From Sphingopyxis panaciterrulae (lineage in GTDB: Bacteria > Pseudomonadota > Alphaproteobacteria > Sphingomonadales > Sphingomonadaceae): a DNA stretch of 64,000 nt. Position numbers and translations under genes: made by a program. The notes under the pieces are model-generated. The model ran no database searches. It had not been told where the DNA came from and saw only the letters and a program-made list of their open reading frames with translations. Shown here piece after piece: positions 9,009 through 17,752 of this stretch (the first letter of the stretch is position 1; every line of letters begins with the position of its first letter). The stretch lies in contig NZ_JACIJH010000007.1 of NCBI RefSeq assembly GCF_014199295.1, forward strand, positions 124,001 to 188,000, in the 5' to 3' direction.

Positions 9009-10640
9009 ATGAAGGGAATGCAAATGAATGGATATATTCGTCGCGGCGTGACGGCCCTGCTCGCGGCCGCGATGGTGTCGGTCGCGGCATGCGGCGGGGG
9101 CGGTACGGGGCCGTCGGGCGACGCGAATATCCTGAAGCGCGGCACGGCCAGCGAACCGCCGTCCATCGATCCCCATCTGGCGCAAGGGAACAGTTCCTCT
9201 GCGCTGATCGACGATCTGTTCATCGGCCTGACGACGACCGATGCCGAAGGGCGGATGATCGGCGGCCTCGCCGAGCGTTGGGACGTGTCCGACGACGGGC
9301 TGGTCTGGACCTTTCACCTGCGTCCGAACCTGTCCTGGTCGGATGGCAAGCCTTTGACCGCCGACGATGTCGTCTGGTCGTTCCGCAGGCTGATGGACCC
9401 CAAGACGGGCGCGCGTTACGCCGCCAATCTCTATGTGCTGAAGGGCGGACGGGCGGTCAATCAGGGCGCGCCGATGGCGCAGCTTGGCGTCAGCGCGCCC
9501 GATCCGCAGACCGTCCGGTTCGAGCTCGAGCGTCCGACCCCCTATTTTCCCCGGATTCTGACTTCCAACGCCACGGTTCCGGTGCCGCGCCACGCCATCG
9601 AGGCGAACGGGCGCAACTGGACGAAGGCGGGAACCATGGTGTCCAACGGTGCCTTCACCCTGACCGAATGGGTGCCCAACACGCGGATCGCGATCCGCAA
9701 GAATCCCCGCTTTTTCGATGCCGCCAATGTGAAGCTGGACGGCGTTACCTATTTCCCGACGGACAATACCGGCACGCTGGTCAACCGCTATCGCGCCGGC
9801 GAAGTCGACGTGATCCTGAATTTCCCGCCCGACCAGACCGATTTCCTTCGCAAGAATTTCGGCGACGAGGTTCAGGTCAGCCCGAACCAGGGGCTTTATT
9901 ATTTCCTCTTCAACACCAAAAGGCCGCCGTTCGACAATGTGAAGGTGAGGGAGGCGCTGTCGATCGCGGTCGACCGCGAGGCGATAACCCGGCAGGTCCT
10001 GAAGGGCGAGGGCGAACCGGCCTGGTCGCTCGTGCCCAGCGACATCAGCGATTACAAGCGCATTCCGTCCCCCGATGCGGCGACGCCCTATGCCGACCGA
10101 CTGGCCCGCGCCAGGACGCTGCTGACCGAGGCGGGCTATGGCGCCGGCAAGCCGCTGACGCTGGAGTTGCGCTATGACAGCAAGGAGGACAGCCGCCAGA
10201 TCGCCGTCGCGATGAGCGAGATGTGGAAGAAGATCGGGGTGAGCGCGTCGCTGAAGGCGTCGGATTTCCGCGGTATCGTCGGCGATACGCGGGCGGGGCG
10301 GTTCGACGTGATCCGCTATCAGTGGTTCGCGCCCTATGACGACCCGTCGACCTTCCTGGCACTGGTCCGTGGCCGGTCGTCGACCAATCTGACTGGCTAT
10401 GCGAATGGTCGATACGATGCCGAACTCGCTGCGGCGGACATGCAGGAAGACCCCGCCGCGCGCATGGCGCAACTGGCGAAGGCGGAGGCCGACGTGATGA
10501 AGGATTATCCCGTCATGCCGATCTATTTCACGACCGCCCGCCGTATCGTTTCAAGCCGGGTGCATGGCTGGCATCAGGCAAAGGGCGGCAACATGCAGTC
10601 GCGTTGGCTTTCGCTCGATGCCGGCAAGGCCACCAAATGA
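9009..10640 (+). CDS. ABC transporter substrate-binding lipoprotein, SBP family 5 (Opp/Dpp type)
   Basis: This 543-residue binding protein has a lipoprotein signal ending in lipobox VAAC. The SBP_bac_5 signature follows: EPPSIDPHL, GLAERWDVSDDGLVWTFHLR, LSWSDGKPLTADDVVWSFRR. The family feeds peptides, nickel or other small solutes to OppBCDF importers. The matching permeases and ATPases are on the opposite strand at 14942-18672. ATG 9009 has GAGG six bases upstream; ATG 9024 has AAGGGA six bases upstream and gives a more typical signal peptide. Placement with the Rieske gene suggests that the imported compound is its substrate or precursor. Confidence 0.92.
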   Translation: MKGMQMNGYIRRGVTALLAAAMVSVAACGGGGTGPSGDANILKRGTASEPPSIDPHLAQGNSSSALIDDLFIGLTTTDAEGRMIGGLAERWDVSDDGLVWTFHLRPNLSWSDGKPLTADDVVWSFRRLMDPKTGARYAANLYVLKGGRAVNQGAPMAQLGVSAPDPQTVRFELERPTPYFPRILTSNATVPVPRHAIEANGRNWTKAGTMVSNGAFTLTEWVPNTRIAIRKNPRFFDAANVKLDGVTYFPTDNTGTLVNRYRAGEVDVILNFPPDQTDFLRKNFGDEVQVSPNQGLYYFLFNTKRPPFDNVKVREALSIAVDREAITRQVLKGEGEPAWSLVPSDISDYKRIPSPDAATPYADRLARARTLLTEAGYGAGKPLTLELRYDSKEDSRQIAVAMSEMWKKIGVSASLKASDFRGIVGDTRAGRFDVIRYQWFAPYDDPSTFLALVRGRSSTNLTGYANGRYDAELAAADMQEDPAARMAQLAKAEADVMKDYPVMPIYFTTARRIVSSRVHGWHQAKGGNMQSRWLSLDAGKATK

Positions 10641-10655
10641 TCGGGCCGCGGGCGG

Positions 10656-10687
10656 GGCAGGCGGGACCGGGCGACCGGCCCCCTGCC
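10656..10687. terminator. Possible bidirectional terminator hairpin
   Basis: An imperfect GC-rich inverted repeat (GGCAGG...CCGG / CCGG...CCCTGCC) lies exactly between the convergent binding-protein and GntR genes. The T-tract is poor on both strands, so this is tentative. Confidence 0.3.
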
Positions 10688-11457
10688 TATTTCCGCTTGC
10701 CCCTGCCCTCCGCTGGGCGCGCGGGGCCGGCTGCCAGGAACACATGGTGGACATAGGATTCGGTGCGATAATGGGCCGACAGCAGCTCGATCGGCCGCGA
10801 CGCGAGATCGAGGACCTGAAGCCGGACGTGGACCAGCGGCGCGCCGACCGTGGTGCGCAATATATTGGCCAGCCGCGCATCGGCGAGCGTCGCGCCGATA
10901 AGCTGATGGGCGCCCAATATCTCGAATCCCTTGCTTTGCAGGAGCGAGGCCGCGGGACCCTCCGCCAGGTCCGCCGGGGTCAGGTCGATGCCCAGCGCGC
11001 CCGAAATGGCGAGCGTCGTATAGCCGATCGGCTCCTTGTCGCGCATGCGGACGAAGCTGGCCTGCACGACCGGCGCGCCGACGGGCAGGTCAAGGTCGCG
11101 TGCAGTGGCCTCGTCGGCGGCGACGGTGGCGATATCGACGTCTTTCAGCGTCGACCGGGCGTCGAGCTGGCGCAGGCGGCGAACCAGTTCGGAAAAATCG
11201 CCGCGGCTCGGGGATTCGTCGACGTCGCTCGCGACGAACGTGCCCTTTCCCTGCTTGCGTTCGACCAGTCCCTGCTTTTCCAGCATCTCCACCGCCGCGC
11301 GGATGGTGATTCGCGAAACGCCGAAAAGGTCGCACAATTGCGGTTCGGAAGGCAGTTGTCCGCCGGGCGCATAGGCGCCCTGATGAATCCAGTCCTTCAG
11401 GACGGAGTAGACCTGGACATAGCGGGGAAGGTGCAGATTTTCGTCGATCTGGTTCAC
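10687..11457 (-). CDS. GntR-family transcriptional regulator with UTRA ligand domain (copy 1)
   Basis: This 256-residue regulator has an N-terminal winged helix (LPRYVQVYSVLKDWIHQG ... FGVSRITIRAAVEML ... GLVERKQGKGTFVAS) and a C-terminal UTRA/chorismate-lyase-like ligand domain. It belongs to the HutC subfamily. Its recognition-helix region is nearly the same as that of the second GntR gene at 24336 (GVSRITSRKALDLL), so the two may bind similar operators. No copy of the cluster palindrome lies in front of it. It probably represses cluster promoters until a pathway metabolite binds. Confidence 0.92.
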   Translation of the reverse strand: MNQIDENLHLPRYVQVYSVLKDWIHQGAYAPGGQLPSEPQLCDLFGVSRITIRAAVEMLEKQGLVERKQGKGTFVASDVDESPSRGDFSELVRRLRQLDARSTLKDVDIATVAADEATARDLDLPVGAPVVQASFVRMRDKEPIGYTTLAISGALGIDLTPADLAEGPAASLLQSKGFEILGAHQLIGATLADARLANILRTTVGAPLVHVRLQVLDLASRPIELLSAHYRTESYVHHVFLAAGPARPAEGRGKRK

Positions 11458-11596
11458 CGATATCCCCTGTCAAGCTTTGCCGAAAGTGCCGCCGGAACGG
11501 CTGTCCCGTTCATGGCGCTCAACGCGAAACAAAGCAATCGCGAACGATCAATATCCGACTGCACCAGAATAGATGCAACGACAGGAGAGTTCCCCC

Positions 11597-11947
11597 ATGG
11601 AGAAGCTGGCTGCTGTAAAATGCTCGGTCGCGGCAGAGGCCGGACCCAGATCCGACTTCCTCTGGCCGTCCGATACGGACACCGTGCTGTCGATCGTCAT
11701 GGCGCTCGCCGGAGAGGTCGCCACGCTTTATGAGCGCGTCGACACGATCGAGCGCGTTGTCGAACAGGAGCTGGGGCTTTCGCGCGAGAAACTCGACGCC
11801 TTCGTCGCGTCGTCCGCGGCGCAGGCCGAGCGCGGCCAGTGGCACGACGCGTTCGTCGCCCGCCTGATGCGCCGTCTGACCCAGGAGGTTGCGATCCTGC
11901 AAGCGAAGGACGGTCCGCCCATTCCCCGAAAAAGCGCGGGCGATTGA
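11597..11947 (+). CDS. Small helical protein of unknown function (paralogue of the 26361 gene)
   Basis: This 116-residue protein is predicted mostly helical with a heptad-like core (DTVLSIVMALAGEVATLYERVDTIERVVE). No known domain was recognised. The same pattern appears in the 119-residue product at 26361: D-x4-L-x2-I/M-V-ALxxE-x3-L-x4-D-x2-x-R, then a Glu-rich linker and R-L/V-M-R near the C-terminus. The start at 11597 was chosen because GGAGAG lies eight bases upstream; an ATG at 11573 lacks one. It stands just before the aldehyde dehydrogenase operon. An oligomerisation, scaffold or enzyme-accessory role is possible but unproven. Confidence 0.7.
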   Translation: MEKLAAVKCSVAAEAGPRSDFLWPSDTDTVLSIVMALAGEVATLYERVDTIERVVEQELGLSREKLDAFVASSAAQAERGQWHDAFVARLMRRLTQEVAILQAKDGPPIPRKSAGD

Positions 11948-11980
11948 CCCGATCCGCAAAGGGGGCTTGCTTTCAGTCGT

Positions 11981-12003
11981 AATATCCTCATAATGTTATG
12001 ACA
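11981..12003. promoter_or_regulatory. Cluster operator, copy 3 (upstream of the aldehyde dehydrogenase operon)
   Basis: An AATATCC box is followed by the small palindrome CATAA-TG-TTATG (11989-12000), then ACA. It ends about 12 bases before the aldehyde dehydrogenase start, so a bound regulator would block initiation or the promoter. Confidence 0.5.
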
Positions 12004-12014
12004 AAGGAAGCAAG

Positions 12015-13457
12015 ATGAAGATCAAGAACCCCCGAACCGGCGTTGAGGATTTCGAATTCGACGCGGCGTCCGCGGCCGATGTGACGGCGGAGGCGGCGCG
12101 GCTGCGCAACGGCCAGCCCGGTTGGGCCGCGCTGGACCCCGCGCGGCGCGCAGACCTCCTGTCCCGCTGGGCCGACGCCATCGAGGCGGACGCCTATGCG
12201 ATCGGCGAGGCGCTGGCGGTCGACACCGGTCGCCGCTTTCTGGCGCATCGCGAGGTCGCCGGCGCGGTGTCCAACATCCGGCGCTGGGCGCGCATGGCGC
12301 CCGAAAAGCTGGCGACGGCGGCGATGCAGCCGTCGCAGCTCGTCGACGGCCTGCGCTATGGCAACCAACTCGTTCCCTATGCACTGTGCGGCTTCATCTC
12401 GCCGTGGAACTTCCCCGTCACCCTGTCGCTGATCGACGCCGTTCCGGCGCTCGCCGCGGGATCGGCGGCCCTGATCAAGCCGTCGGAAGTCACCCCCCGT
12501 TTCGTCGGCCCGCTGGCGAAGACGCTGGGCGCGGTTCCCGAATTGCAGTCGGTCGTGGGTTTTGTGCTGGGCGGCGGCGAGACCGGGCAGGCGCTCGTCG
12601 AGGAGGTCGATCTGGTCTGCTTCACCGGATCGGTGGCGACGGGCCGCCGGGTGGCGGAACAGGCCGCGCGGCGCTTCATCCCGGCCTCGCTCGAACTGGG
12701 GGGTAAGGACCCGGTCATCGTCACCGCCGATGCCGATCTGGAGCGGGCGACCGACGCGGTGCTTCGCGGGTCGATCCTCAACAGCGGACAGGTGTGCCTG
12801 TCGATCGAGCGCATCTATGTGCATGAGGCGGCGCACGACGATTTCCTGGGCCTGCTGGTCCGCAAGGCGAGCGCGGCGAAGCTGAACAACGAGTCGATCG
12901 ATGGCGGCCACGTCGGCCCGCTGATCTTCGACCGGCAGGCCGACATCATCGAGGCGCATATCGCCGATGCGGTCGCAAAGGGTGCCAAGGTGGAAACCGG
13001 CGGCACGCTGCTGCGCCAGGGCGGCGTCTGGTGCCCGCCCACCGTGCTGTCGGGGGTGACCCACGACATGGCGGTCATGCGCGAGGAAACCTTCGGCCCG
13101 ATCCTGCCGGTCATGGCCTGGTCGACGACGGAGGAAGCGATCGCGCTGGCCAACGACACGAGCTTCGGCCTGTCGGGCTCGGTCATCGCCGGCACGGAGG
13201 AGGAAGGACTTGCCATCGCGTCGCGCATCAACGCCGGCGGCATTTCCATCAACGACTGCGGCCTGACGTTCATGACCTATGAGCCGGAGAAGAACAGCTT
13301 CGGATTTTCGGGAATGGGCGGATCGCGCATGGGGCCGGCCTCGATCAACCGCTTTCTGCGGCGCAAGGCCCTGATCCTGCAAACCAACGCGCCGGCGCCG
13401 ATCGACGCCTTCGCCGAAGGGCAAATCGCTGTTCCGGCAGGAACACCCACAAACTGA
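12015..13457 (+). CDS. NAD(P)-dependent aldehyde dehydrogenase
   Basis: This 480-residue ALDH-superfamily enzyme oxidises an aldehyde to a carboxylate. It has SPWNFPV (catalytic Asn), FTGSVATG (cofactor loop), LELGGKDP (general-base Glu) and GQVCLSIER (nucleophilic Cys), with EETFGPILPV near the C-terminus. It heads a three-gene operon with a diiron heme-oxygenase-like protein (14 bases later) and an SDR. That suggests sequential oxidation or deamination of one intermediate. Length and motifs are standard; the substrate is not assignable. Confidence 0.95.
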   Translation: MKIKNPRTGVEDFEFDAASAADVTAEAARLRNGQPGWAALDPARRADLLSRWADAIEADAYAIGEALAVDTGRRFLAHREVAGAVSNIRRWARMAPEKLATAAMQPSQLVDGLRYGNQLVPYALCGFISPWNFPVTLSLIDAVPALAAGSAALIKPSEVTPRFVGPLAKTLGAVPELQSVVGFVLGGGETGQALVEEVDLVCFTGSVATGRRVAEQAARRFIPASLELGGKDPVIVTADADLERATDAVLRGSILNSGQVCLSIERIYVHEAAHDDFLGLLVRKASAAKLNNESIDGGHVGPLIFDRQADIIEAHIADAVAKGAKVETGGTLLRQGGVWCPPTVLSGVTHDMAVMREETFGPILPVMAWSTTEEAIALANDTSFGLSGSVIAGTEEEGLAIASRINAGGISINDCGLTFMTYEPEKNSFGFSGMGGSRMGPASINRFLRRKALILQTNAPAPIDAFAEGQIAVPAGTPTN

Positions 13458-13471
13458 AGTCAGGAAGAGAG

Positions 13472-14185
13472 ATGATGATGCTTGCAGAACAGGATTTCTA
13501 TGCCGCCCTCGAGGCGGGCCGTAAGCCGAAAGGGTCCGGACAGCACCCCTTTTCCATCCTATGGGCCAATGGCGGCCTGTCGCGCGAACAGCTCGGCCAA
13601 TGGGCGATCCAGCATTATTATTATATCTCGGTCATCCCGCAGCAGTTCGCGGCCCTCTATGCGCGGATGCCCGACGCCACCGGCCGCCATCTGCTGATCG
13701 AGAATCTGGTCGGCGAAGAAATGCCCGAGGAGCCCGAAAAGTCGCACCCCAACCTGCTGCTGAAGTTCGCCAAGGCGTGCGGGCTGGATGCGGACGCGGT
13801 CGAAGCCGCCGAAGAACATGGTCAGATTCTGCCCGGCACCCGCGCCATGCGCGCATGGATCTGGGAATTGTCGACATTACGGTCGATGCACGAAGCCTGT
13901 TCGGGCATCATGGTCGCGCTGGAAGGCCAGTTGCCGACGCTCTATCCTACCTATATCGCCGCGATGGAGAAGATGGGTTTCAGCGAAGACGATCTGGAAT
14001 TCTTCCATGTCCATGTCGAGAATGATGTCGAGCATGCCGAGGTCGGTCTGAAGCTCTGCCATCGCTTCGCCGACACGGAAGGCAAGCAGCGGATGGCGAT
14101 CGAAGCCGTGAAGGGATCGGCGGCGCTGCGGTATCAGATGCTGTCGGAAATCTACGACGCCCTTCAGGTCAAGCAAGCGGCCTGA
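13472..14185 (+). CDS. Heme-oxygenase-like diiron protein (PqqC/CADD/TenA fold)
   Basis: This 237-residue all-helical protein starts HPFSILWANGGLSREQLGQW, as in PqqC/TenA-fold proteins. It then shows the features of the diiron subgroup: ENLVGEE (77-83), H92, E151 in ALEGQLP, and H181-x3-D185-x2-H188 (HVENDVEH). That last spacing equals the H-x3-D-x2-H ligand set of Chlamydia CADD. Members of this group perform N-oxygenation, C-C cleavage, decarboxylation or nitrile formation. It sits between an aldehyde dehydrogenase and an SDR, with AGGAAG in front of a run of three ATGs. The metal-ligand pattern is good; the reaction is open. Confidence 0.85.
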   Translation: MMMLAEQDFYAALEAGRKPKGSGQHPFSILWANGGLSREQLGQWAIQHYYYISVIPQQFAALYARMPDATGRHLLIENLVGEEMPEEPEKSHPNLLLKFAKACGLDADAVEAAEEHGQILPGTRAMRAWIWELSTLRSMHEACSGIMVALEGQLPTLYPTYIAAMEKMGFSEDDLEFFHVHVENDVEHAEVGLKLCHRFADTEGKQRMAIEAVKGSAALRYQMLSEIYDALQVKQAA

Positions 14186-14901
14186 TGAGCCGGCCGCTGC
14201 TCGACGCCACCGGGCGGGTGCTGCTCGTCACGGGCGCGTCGGGCGGCATCGGCACCGCCGTTGCCGACCTCTATCGCGAAGCGGGCGGCCGCGTCGCAGG
14301 GCTCGACCTTCATCCATCGGAGGAGGTGCGGGCCTGCGACGTGACCGACGAGGCGTCGGTCGCCGAGGCCGTCGCGGCGGTCCTGGATCGCCACGGCCGC
14401 ATCGACGATGTCGTCCACGCCGCCGGCATCGTCGGCGCGGGGCGACTGGCGGATCTGCAACTGGCGGACTGGCACCGCGTGCTCGACGCCAATCTGACCT
14501 CTGCCTTCCTGCTGGCGCGCGTCTGCGCGGCGCCGCTGGCCGCGTCGCGGGGCCGGATGGTCCTGCTGTCGTCGACCAACGGTCGCAACGGCGGATCGCA
14601 TCTTTCGGGGGCGGCCTATGCCGTCGCGAAGGCCGGCCTCGTCAATCTGGTCCGCTATCTGGCCAAGGAATGGGCTGAAGCGGGCGTGCGCGTGAATTGC
14701 ATTGCGCCCGGTCCGGTCGACACGCCGATGCTGGCGCGCCTCGACCCGGTGCAACGACAGGCGCTGGCGGACGGTATGCTGACCGGGCACCTGCCCACGG
14801 CCGGCGATATCGCCGCGTCGATCGCCTTCCTGCTTGGGGACCATGGCGCCGTCTATACGGGCACCACGCTCAATCCTTCCGGGGGCTTTTTTCTCGCCTG
14901 A
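14185..14901 (+). CDS. Short-chain dehydrogenase/reductase
   Basis: This 238-residue classical SDR has TGASGGIG (16-23) for NAD(P), an active-site Ser region (LLSSTNGRNGG), YAVAK (Tyr-x3-Lys) and IAPGPVDTPM. The coenzyme strand end GLDLHPSEE, with Asp after the second strand, favours NAD over NADP. Its ATG overlaps the last base of the preceding diiron-protein stop, so the pair is translationally coupled. It probably interconverts an alcohol and carbonyl in the same pathway as the aldehyde dehydrogenase. Confidence 0.92.
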   Translation: MSRPLLDATGRVLLVTGASGGIGTAVADLYREAGGRVAGLDLHPSEEVRACDVTDEASVAEAVAAVLDRHGRIDDVVHAAGIVGAGRLADLQLADWHRVLDANLTSAFLLARVCAAPLAASRGRMVLLSSTNGRNGGSHLSGAAYAVAKAGLVNLVRYLAKEWAEAGVRVNCIAPGPVDTPMLARLDPVQRQALADGMLTGHLPTAGDIAASIAFLLGDHGAVYTGTTLNPSGGFFLA

Positions 14902-14941
14902 AACGGATCGCCGGCAGGTCGACGACAGCAAAAGCGCGGAA

Positions 14942-15937
14942 TCAGCCGACCTCTTCCAACCTTATTCCGCTATAGTGGCAGGCCACGCGCCGCGCATCGT
15001 CGGCTTCGGTGACGGCCGGGACATCCAGAATGCAATTGGGTTTCGCGACGGGGCAACGTGTGCGAAAGACGCAGCCCGACGGCGGGTCCAGCGGCGAGGG
15101 GACGTCGTCCTTCAGCAGCAAGTGTCGGCGCGTCTGCTCGATGTCGGGATCGGGAACGGGCACAGCGGACAGCAGCGCCTGCGTATAGGGATGATATTGG
15201 CGCCCGAACAGCGCGGGGGCCGGCGCATCCTCCATCAGGCACCCCAGATACATGACCATCACATGCGTCGCGATCTGCCGGACGATGGCAAGGTCGTGGC
15301 TGATGAAGAGGATCGAGATGCCCGTCTCGCGTTGAAGATCGATCAGCAGGTTGACGATCTGCGCCTTGACCGACACGTCGAGAGCGGACACCGCTTCGTC
15401 GCATATCAGCAGGTCCGGTTCGGCTATCATCGCGCGCGCGATGGCGATGCGCTGCGCCTGTCCGCCGGAAAATTCGGATGGGTAGCGATCGGCCATGTCC
15501 GCCGTCAGCCCCAGCTTTTCGAGCCAGTCGATGGCGAGCGGGCGCCGTCTTGCCGGCGCGATGTCGGGCCGCAGCGTTTCCAGCGGTTCCGCGATGATGT
15601 CGCCCACCGTCATGCGCGGGTTCAGGCTGCCGAGCGGATTCTGGAAAACCGGCTGGACCGACCGCCGAAATTCGCGCAGCCCGGCCGCGTCGAGCTCGCC
15701 GACATCGCGGCCGCGCCACAGCACGCGCCCCTGTGCCGGCTTGACGAAGCCCAATATGGCGCGGGCGAGCGTCGACTTGCCGCAGCCCGATTCCCCGACG
15801 ATGCCCAGGCATTCGCCGCCGTCCATCGTCAGCGAAACGTCGGACACGGCGCGCAGCGTGCGTCCTTTCGCGAACATGCCGGCCCCGATCTGGAAGCGGA
15901 CATGAAGCCCTTCGACGGACAGCAGGGGCGCGGTCAT
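14942..15937 (-). CDS. Opp/Dpp-type ABC importer ATPase (F-type subunit)
   Basis: This 331-residue ATPase has Walker A GESGCGKST, signature SGGQAQR, Walker B LLICDEA and a switch His (FISHDLA). The C-terminal oligopeptide-transporter extension with paired Cys (CVFRTRCPVAKPNC) identifies the Opp/Dpp family. The start at 15937 overlaps the stop of the partner ATPase (ATGA). It is the last gene of the four-gene permease/ATPase operon and converges on the SDR gene. Confidence 0.95.
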   Translation of the reverse strand: MTAPLLSVEGLHVRFQIGAGMFAKGRTLRAVSDVSLTMDGGECLGIVGESGCGKSTLARAILGFVKPAQGRVLWRGRDVGELDAAGLREFRRSVQPVFQNPLGSLNPRMTVGDIIAEPLETLRPDIAPARRRPLAIDWLEKLGLTADMADRYPSEFSGGQAQRIAIARAMIAEPDLLICDEAVSALDVSVKAQIVNLLIDLQRETGISILFISHDLAIVRQIATHVMVMYLGCLMEDAPAPALFGRQYHPYTQALLSAVPVPDPDIEQTRRHLLLKDDVPSPLDPPSGCVFRTRCPVAKPNCILDVPAVTEADDARRVACHYSGIRLEEVG

Positions 15938-16893
15938 AACGGCACTTTCAAGCAGGCGGCCGACAGCGTGCCCTGGCGGCGGACGTGGGGCCGGGTGGTC
16001 GCGCACGCATCGTCCGCATGCGCGCAGCGGGGCGCGAAGGCGCAGCCGGAAAAGCTCTGGCTGATCGGCGGCGGCGTTCCCGGTATCGTCGGCAGCGGTC
16101 CGTCCATCGGGCGGTCTATGCGGGGCGTGCAGGCGAGCAGGCCGCGCGTATAGGGATGGGCGGGCGCGGCGAACAGGTCGGCGGCGGGGCCATGTTCGAC
16201 GATGCGGCCGCTGTACATGACGGCTACCTCGTCGCAGACGCCGGCCACCACGCCCAGATCGTGGGTGATCAGGATGATGGCGGTCTGGGCATGCTGCTTC
16301 AGCTTGGCGAACTGCTGGATGATCGTGGCCTGGACCGTCACGTCGAGCGCCGTCGTCGGCTCGTCGGCGATCAGCAGCAAGGGCTTGCAGAGCAGCGCCA
16401 TCGCGATCATCACCCGCTGCCGCATCCCGCCGGACAGTTCGTGCGGATATTGCCGCAGCCGCCGTTCGGGTTCGGATATGCGCACGACGTCGAGCATCGA
16501 CCGGGCATTGTCGAGCGCGTCCTTCCGTTTCAGCCCGCGGTGGACCTGCAGCATCTCGGCAAGCTGGTCGCCGATCCGCATGTGCGGGGTGAGCCCGGTG
16601 ATCGAATCCTGAAACACCAGCGAGATGCGGTCGCCGCGCAGCCGGTCGAGCGTGCGACGGGGCATGCCGATCAGTTCCTGACCCTCGAACAGCGCCGATC
16701 CGCTGACGACGCCATTCTCCGGCAGCAGGCCGAGAAGGCCGAGCATCGTCTGGCTCTTGCCCGAGCCCGATTCGCCGACGATGCCGAGGCAGCGGCCCGG
16801 TTCGACCTGAAAGCTGACGCCCTTGACGGCCTGCAACTCGCCGCGCGGAGTGCGAAAGGTGACCCTGAGGTCGTCGACATCGAGCAGGGCCAT
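15934..16893 (-). CDS. Opp/Dpp-type ABC importer ATPase (D-type subunit)
   Basis: This 319-residue ATPase has GESGSGKSQ (Walker A), LSGGMRQR (signature), LLIADEP (Walker B) and the C-terminal Cys-containing extension (GCAFAPRCAHADDAC). The start at 16893 (MALLDVDDLRVTF) was chosen because the preceding permease stop lies only four bases upstream. It pairs with the following ATPase as a heterodimeric motor. Confidence 0.95.
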   Translation of the reverse strand: MALLDVDDLRVTFRTPRGELQAVKGVSFQVEPGRCLGIVGESGSGKSQTMLGLLGLLPENGVVSGSALFEGQELIGMPRRTLDRLRGDRISLVFQDSITGLTPHMRIGDQLAEMLQVHRGLKRKDALDNARSMLDVVRISEPERRLRQYPHELSGGMRQRVMIAMALLCKPLLLIADEPTTALDVTVQATIIQQFAKLKQHAQTAIILITHDLGVVAGVCDEVAVMYSGRIVEHGPAADLFAAPAHPYTRGLLACTPRIDRPMDGPLPTIPGTPPPISQSFSGCAFAPRCAHADDACATTRPHVRRQGTLSAACLKVPL

Positions 16894-16897
16894 GATC

Positions 16898-17752
16898 CTA
16901 GCGCCCCCGCGGATCGAGCGCATCGCGCAGGCCGTCGCCGACCGCATTGAAGGACAGCATGGTGATCGCCAGCAGGACGGCGGGGAAAACCAGCATCCAG
17001 CTCGCCGAATCGAGCATGGTGGCGCCCTGGTTGATCAGCAGGCCCCAGCTCGTCAGCGGCTCCTGAACGCCGAGGCCGAGGAAGGAGAGCGAGCTTTCCA
17101 CGATGATGTTCACGGGGATCAGCAGCGTGGAATAGACGACGACCGGACCGATGATGTTGGGTACGACATAGCGCGTCAGGATACGGGGAGTGGGAAGGGC
17201 GATGGCGCGCGCGCCGTCCATGAATTCGAGGTTGCGGATCGCGATCGTCTGCCCCCGCACGATGCGGGACATGGTCAGCCATTCGACCGCGCCGATCGCG
17301 GCGAAGATCAGGAAGATATTATTCCCGAGCACCGTCACCAGCACGATGATGAGGAACAGCAGCGGAACCGCATAGAGAATGTCGACGAAGCGCATCATCA
17401 GCATATCGACGGCGCCGCCGAACCAGCCCGCGGTGGTGCCCCAGGCAACGCCGATGAACAGCGCGATCACCGTGGCGATCAGGCCGATCGCCAGCGAGAT
17501 GCGCGCGCCATAGAAGACGCGCACGAACAGGTCGCGGCCGTTCGCATCGGTGCCGAACCAGTGGAAATCGGCGAAGCTTGGCGGTCGCAGCGCCCGTTCG
17601 AGCGATGCGTCTTCCAGCCCGTAGGGCCAGGCCATCGGGACGATCACCGCCAGCAGGACGATCACCGTCAGCAGCACGAGGCCGACCATCGCGGCGCGAT
17701 TGGCCGCGAAGCGGGCGAGGGCCTGGCGGCGTGCCGAATGGGATGGGCTCAT
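16898..17752 (-). CDS. Opp/Dpp-type ABC importer permease (C-type subunit)
   Basis: This 284-residue inner-membrane permease has an N-terminal helix (MVGLVLLTVIVLLAVIVPM), the periplasmic HWFGTDANGRDLF segment typical of DppC/OppC, and five further helices with the EAA-like loop (EFMDGARAIALPTPRILTRYVVPN). The start at 17752 overlaps the DppB-like stop (ATGA). A longer in-frame reading upstream only continues into the coding region of the other permease and was not used. Confidence 0.94.
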   Translation of the reverse strand: MSPSHSARRQALARFAANRAAMVGLVLLTVIVLLAVIVPMAWPYGLEDASLERALRPPSFADFHWFGTDANGRDLFVRVFYGARISLAIGLIATVIALFIGVAWGTTAGWFGGAVDMLMMRFVDILYAVPLLFLIIVLVTVLGNNIFLIFAAIGAVEWLTMSRIVRGQTIAIRNLEFMDGARAIALPTPRILTRYVVPNIIGPVVVYSTLLIPVNIIVESSLSFLGLGVQEPLTSWGLLINQGATMLDSASWMLVFPAVLLAITMLSFNAVGDGLRDALDPRGR

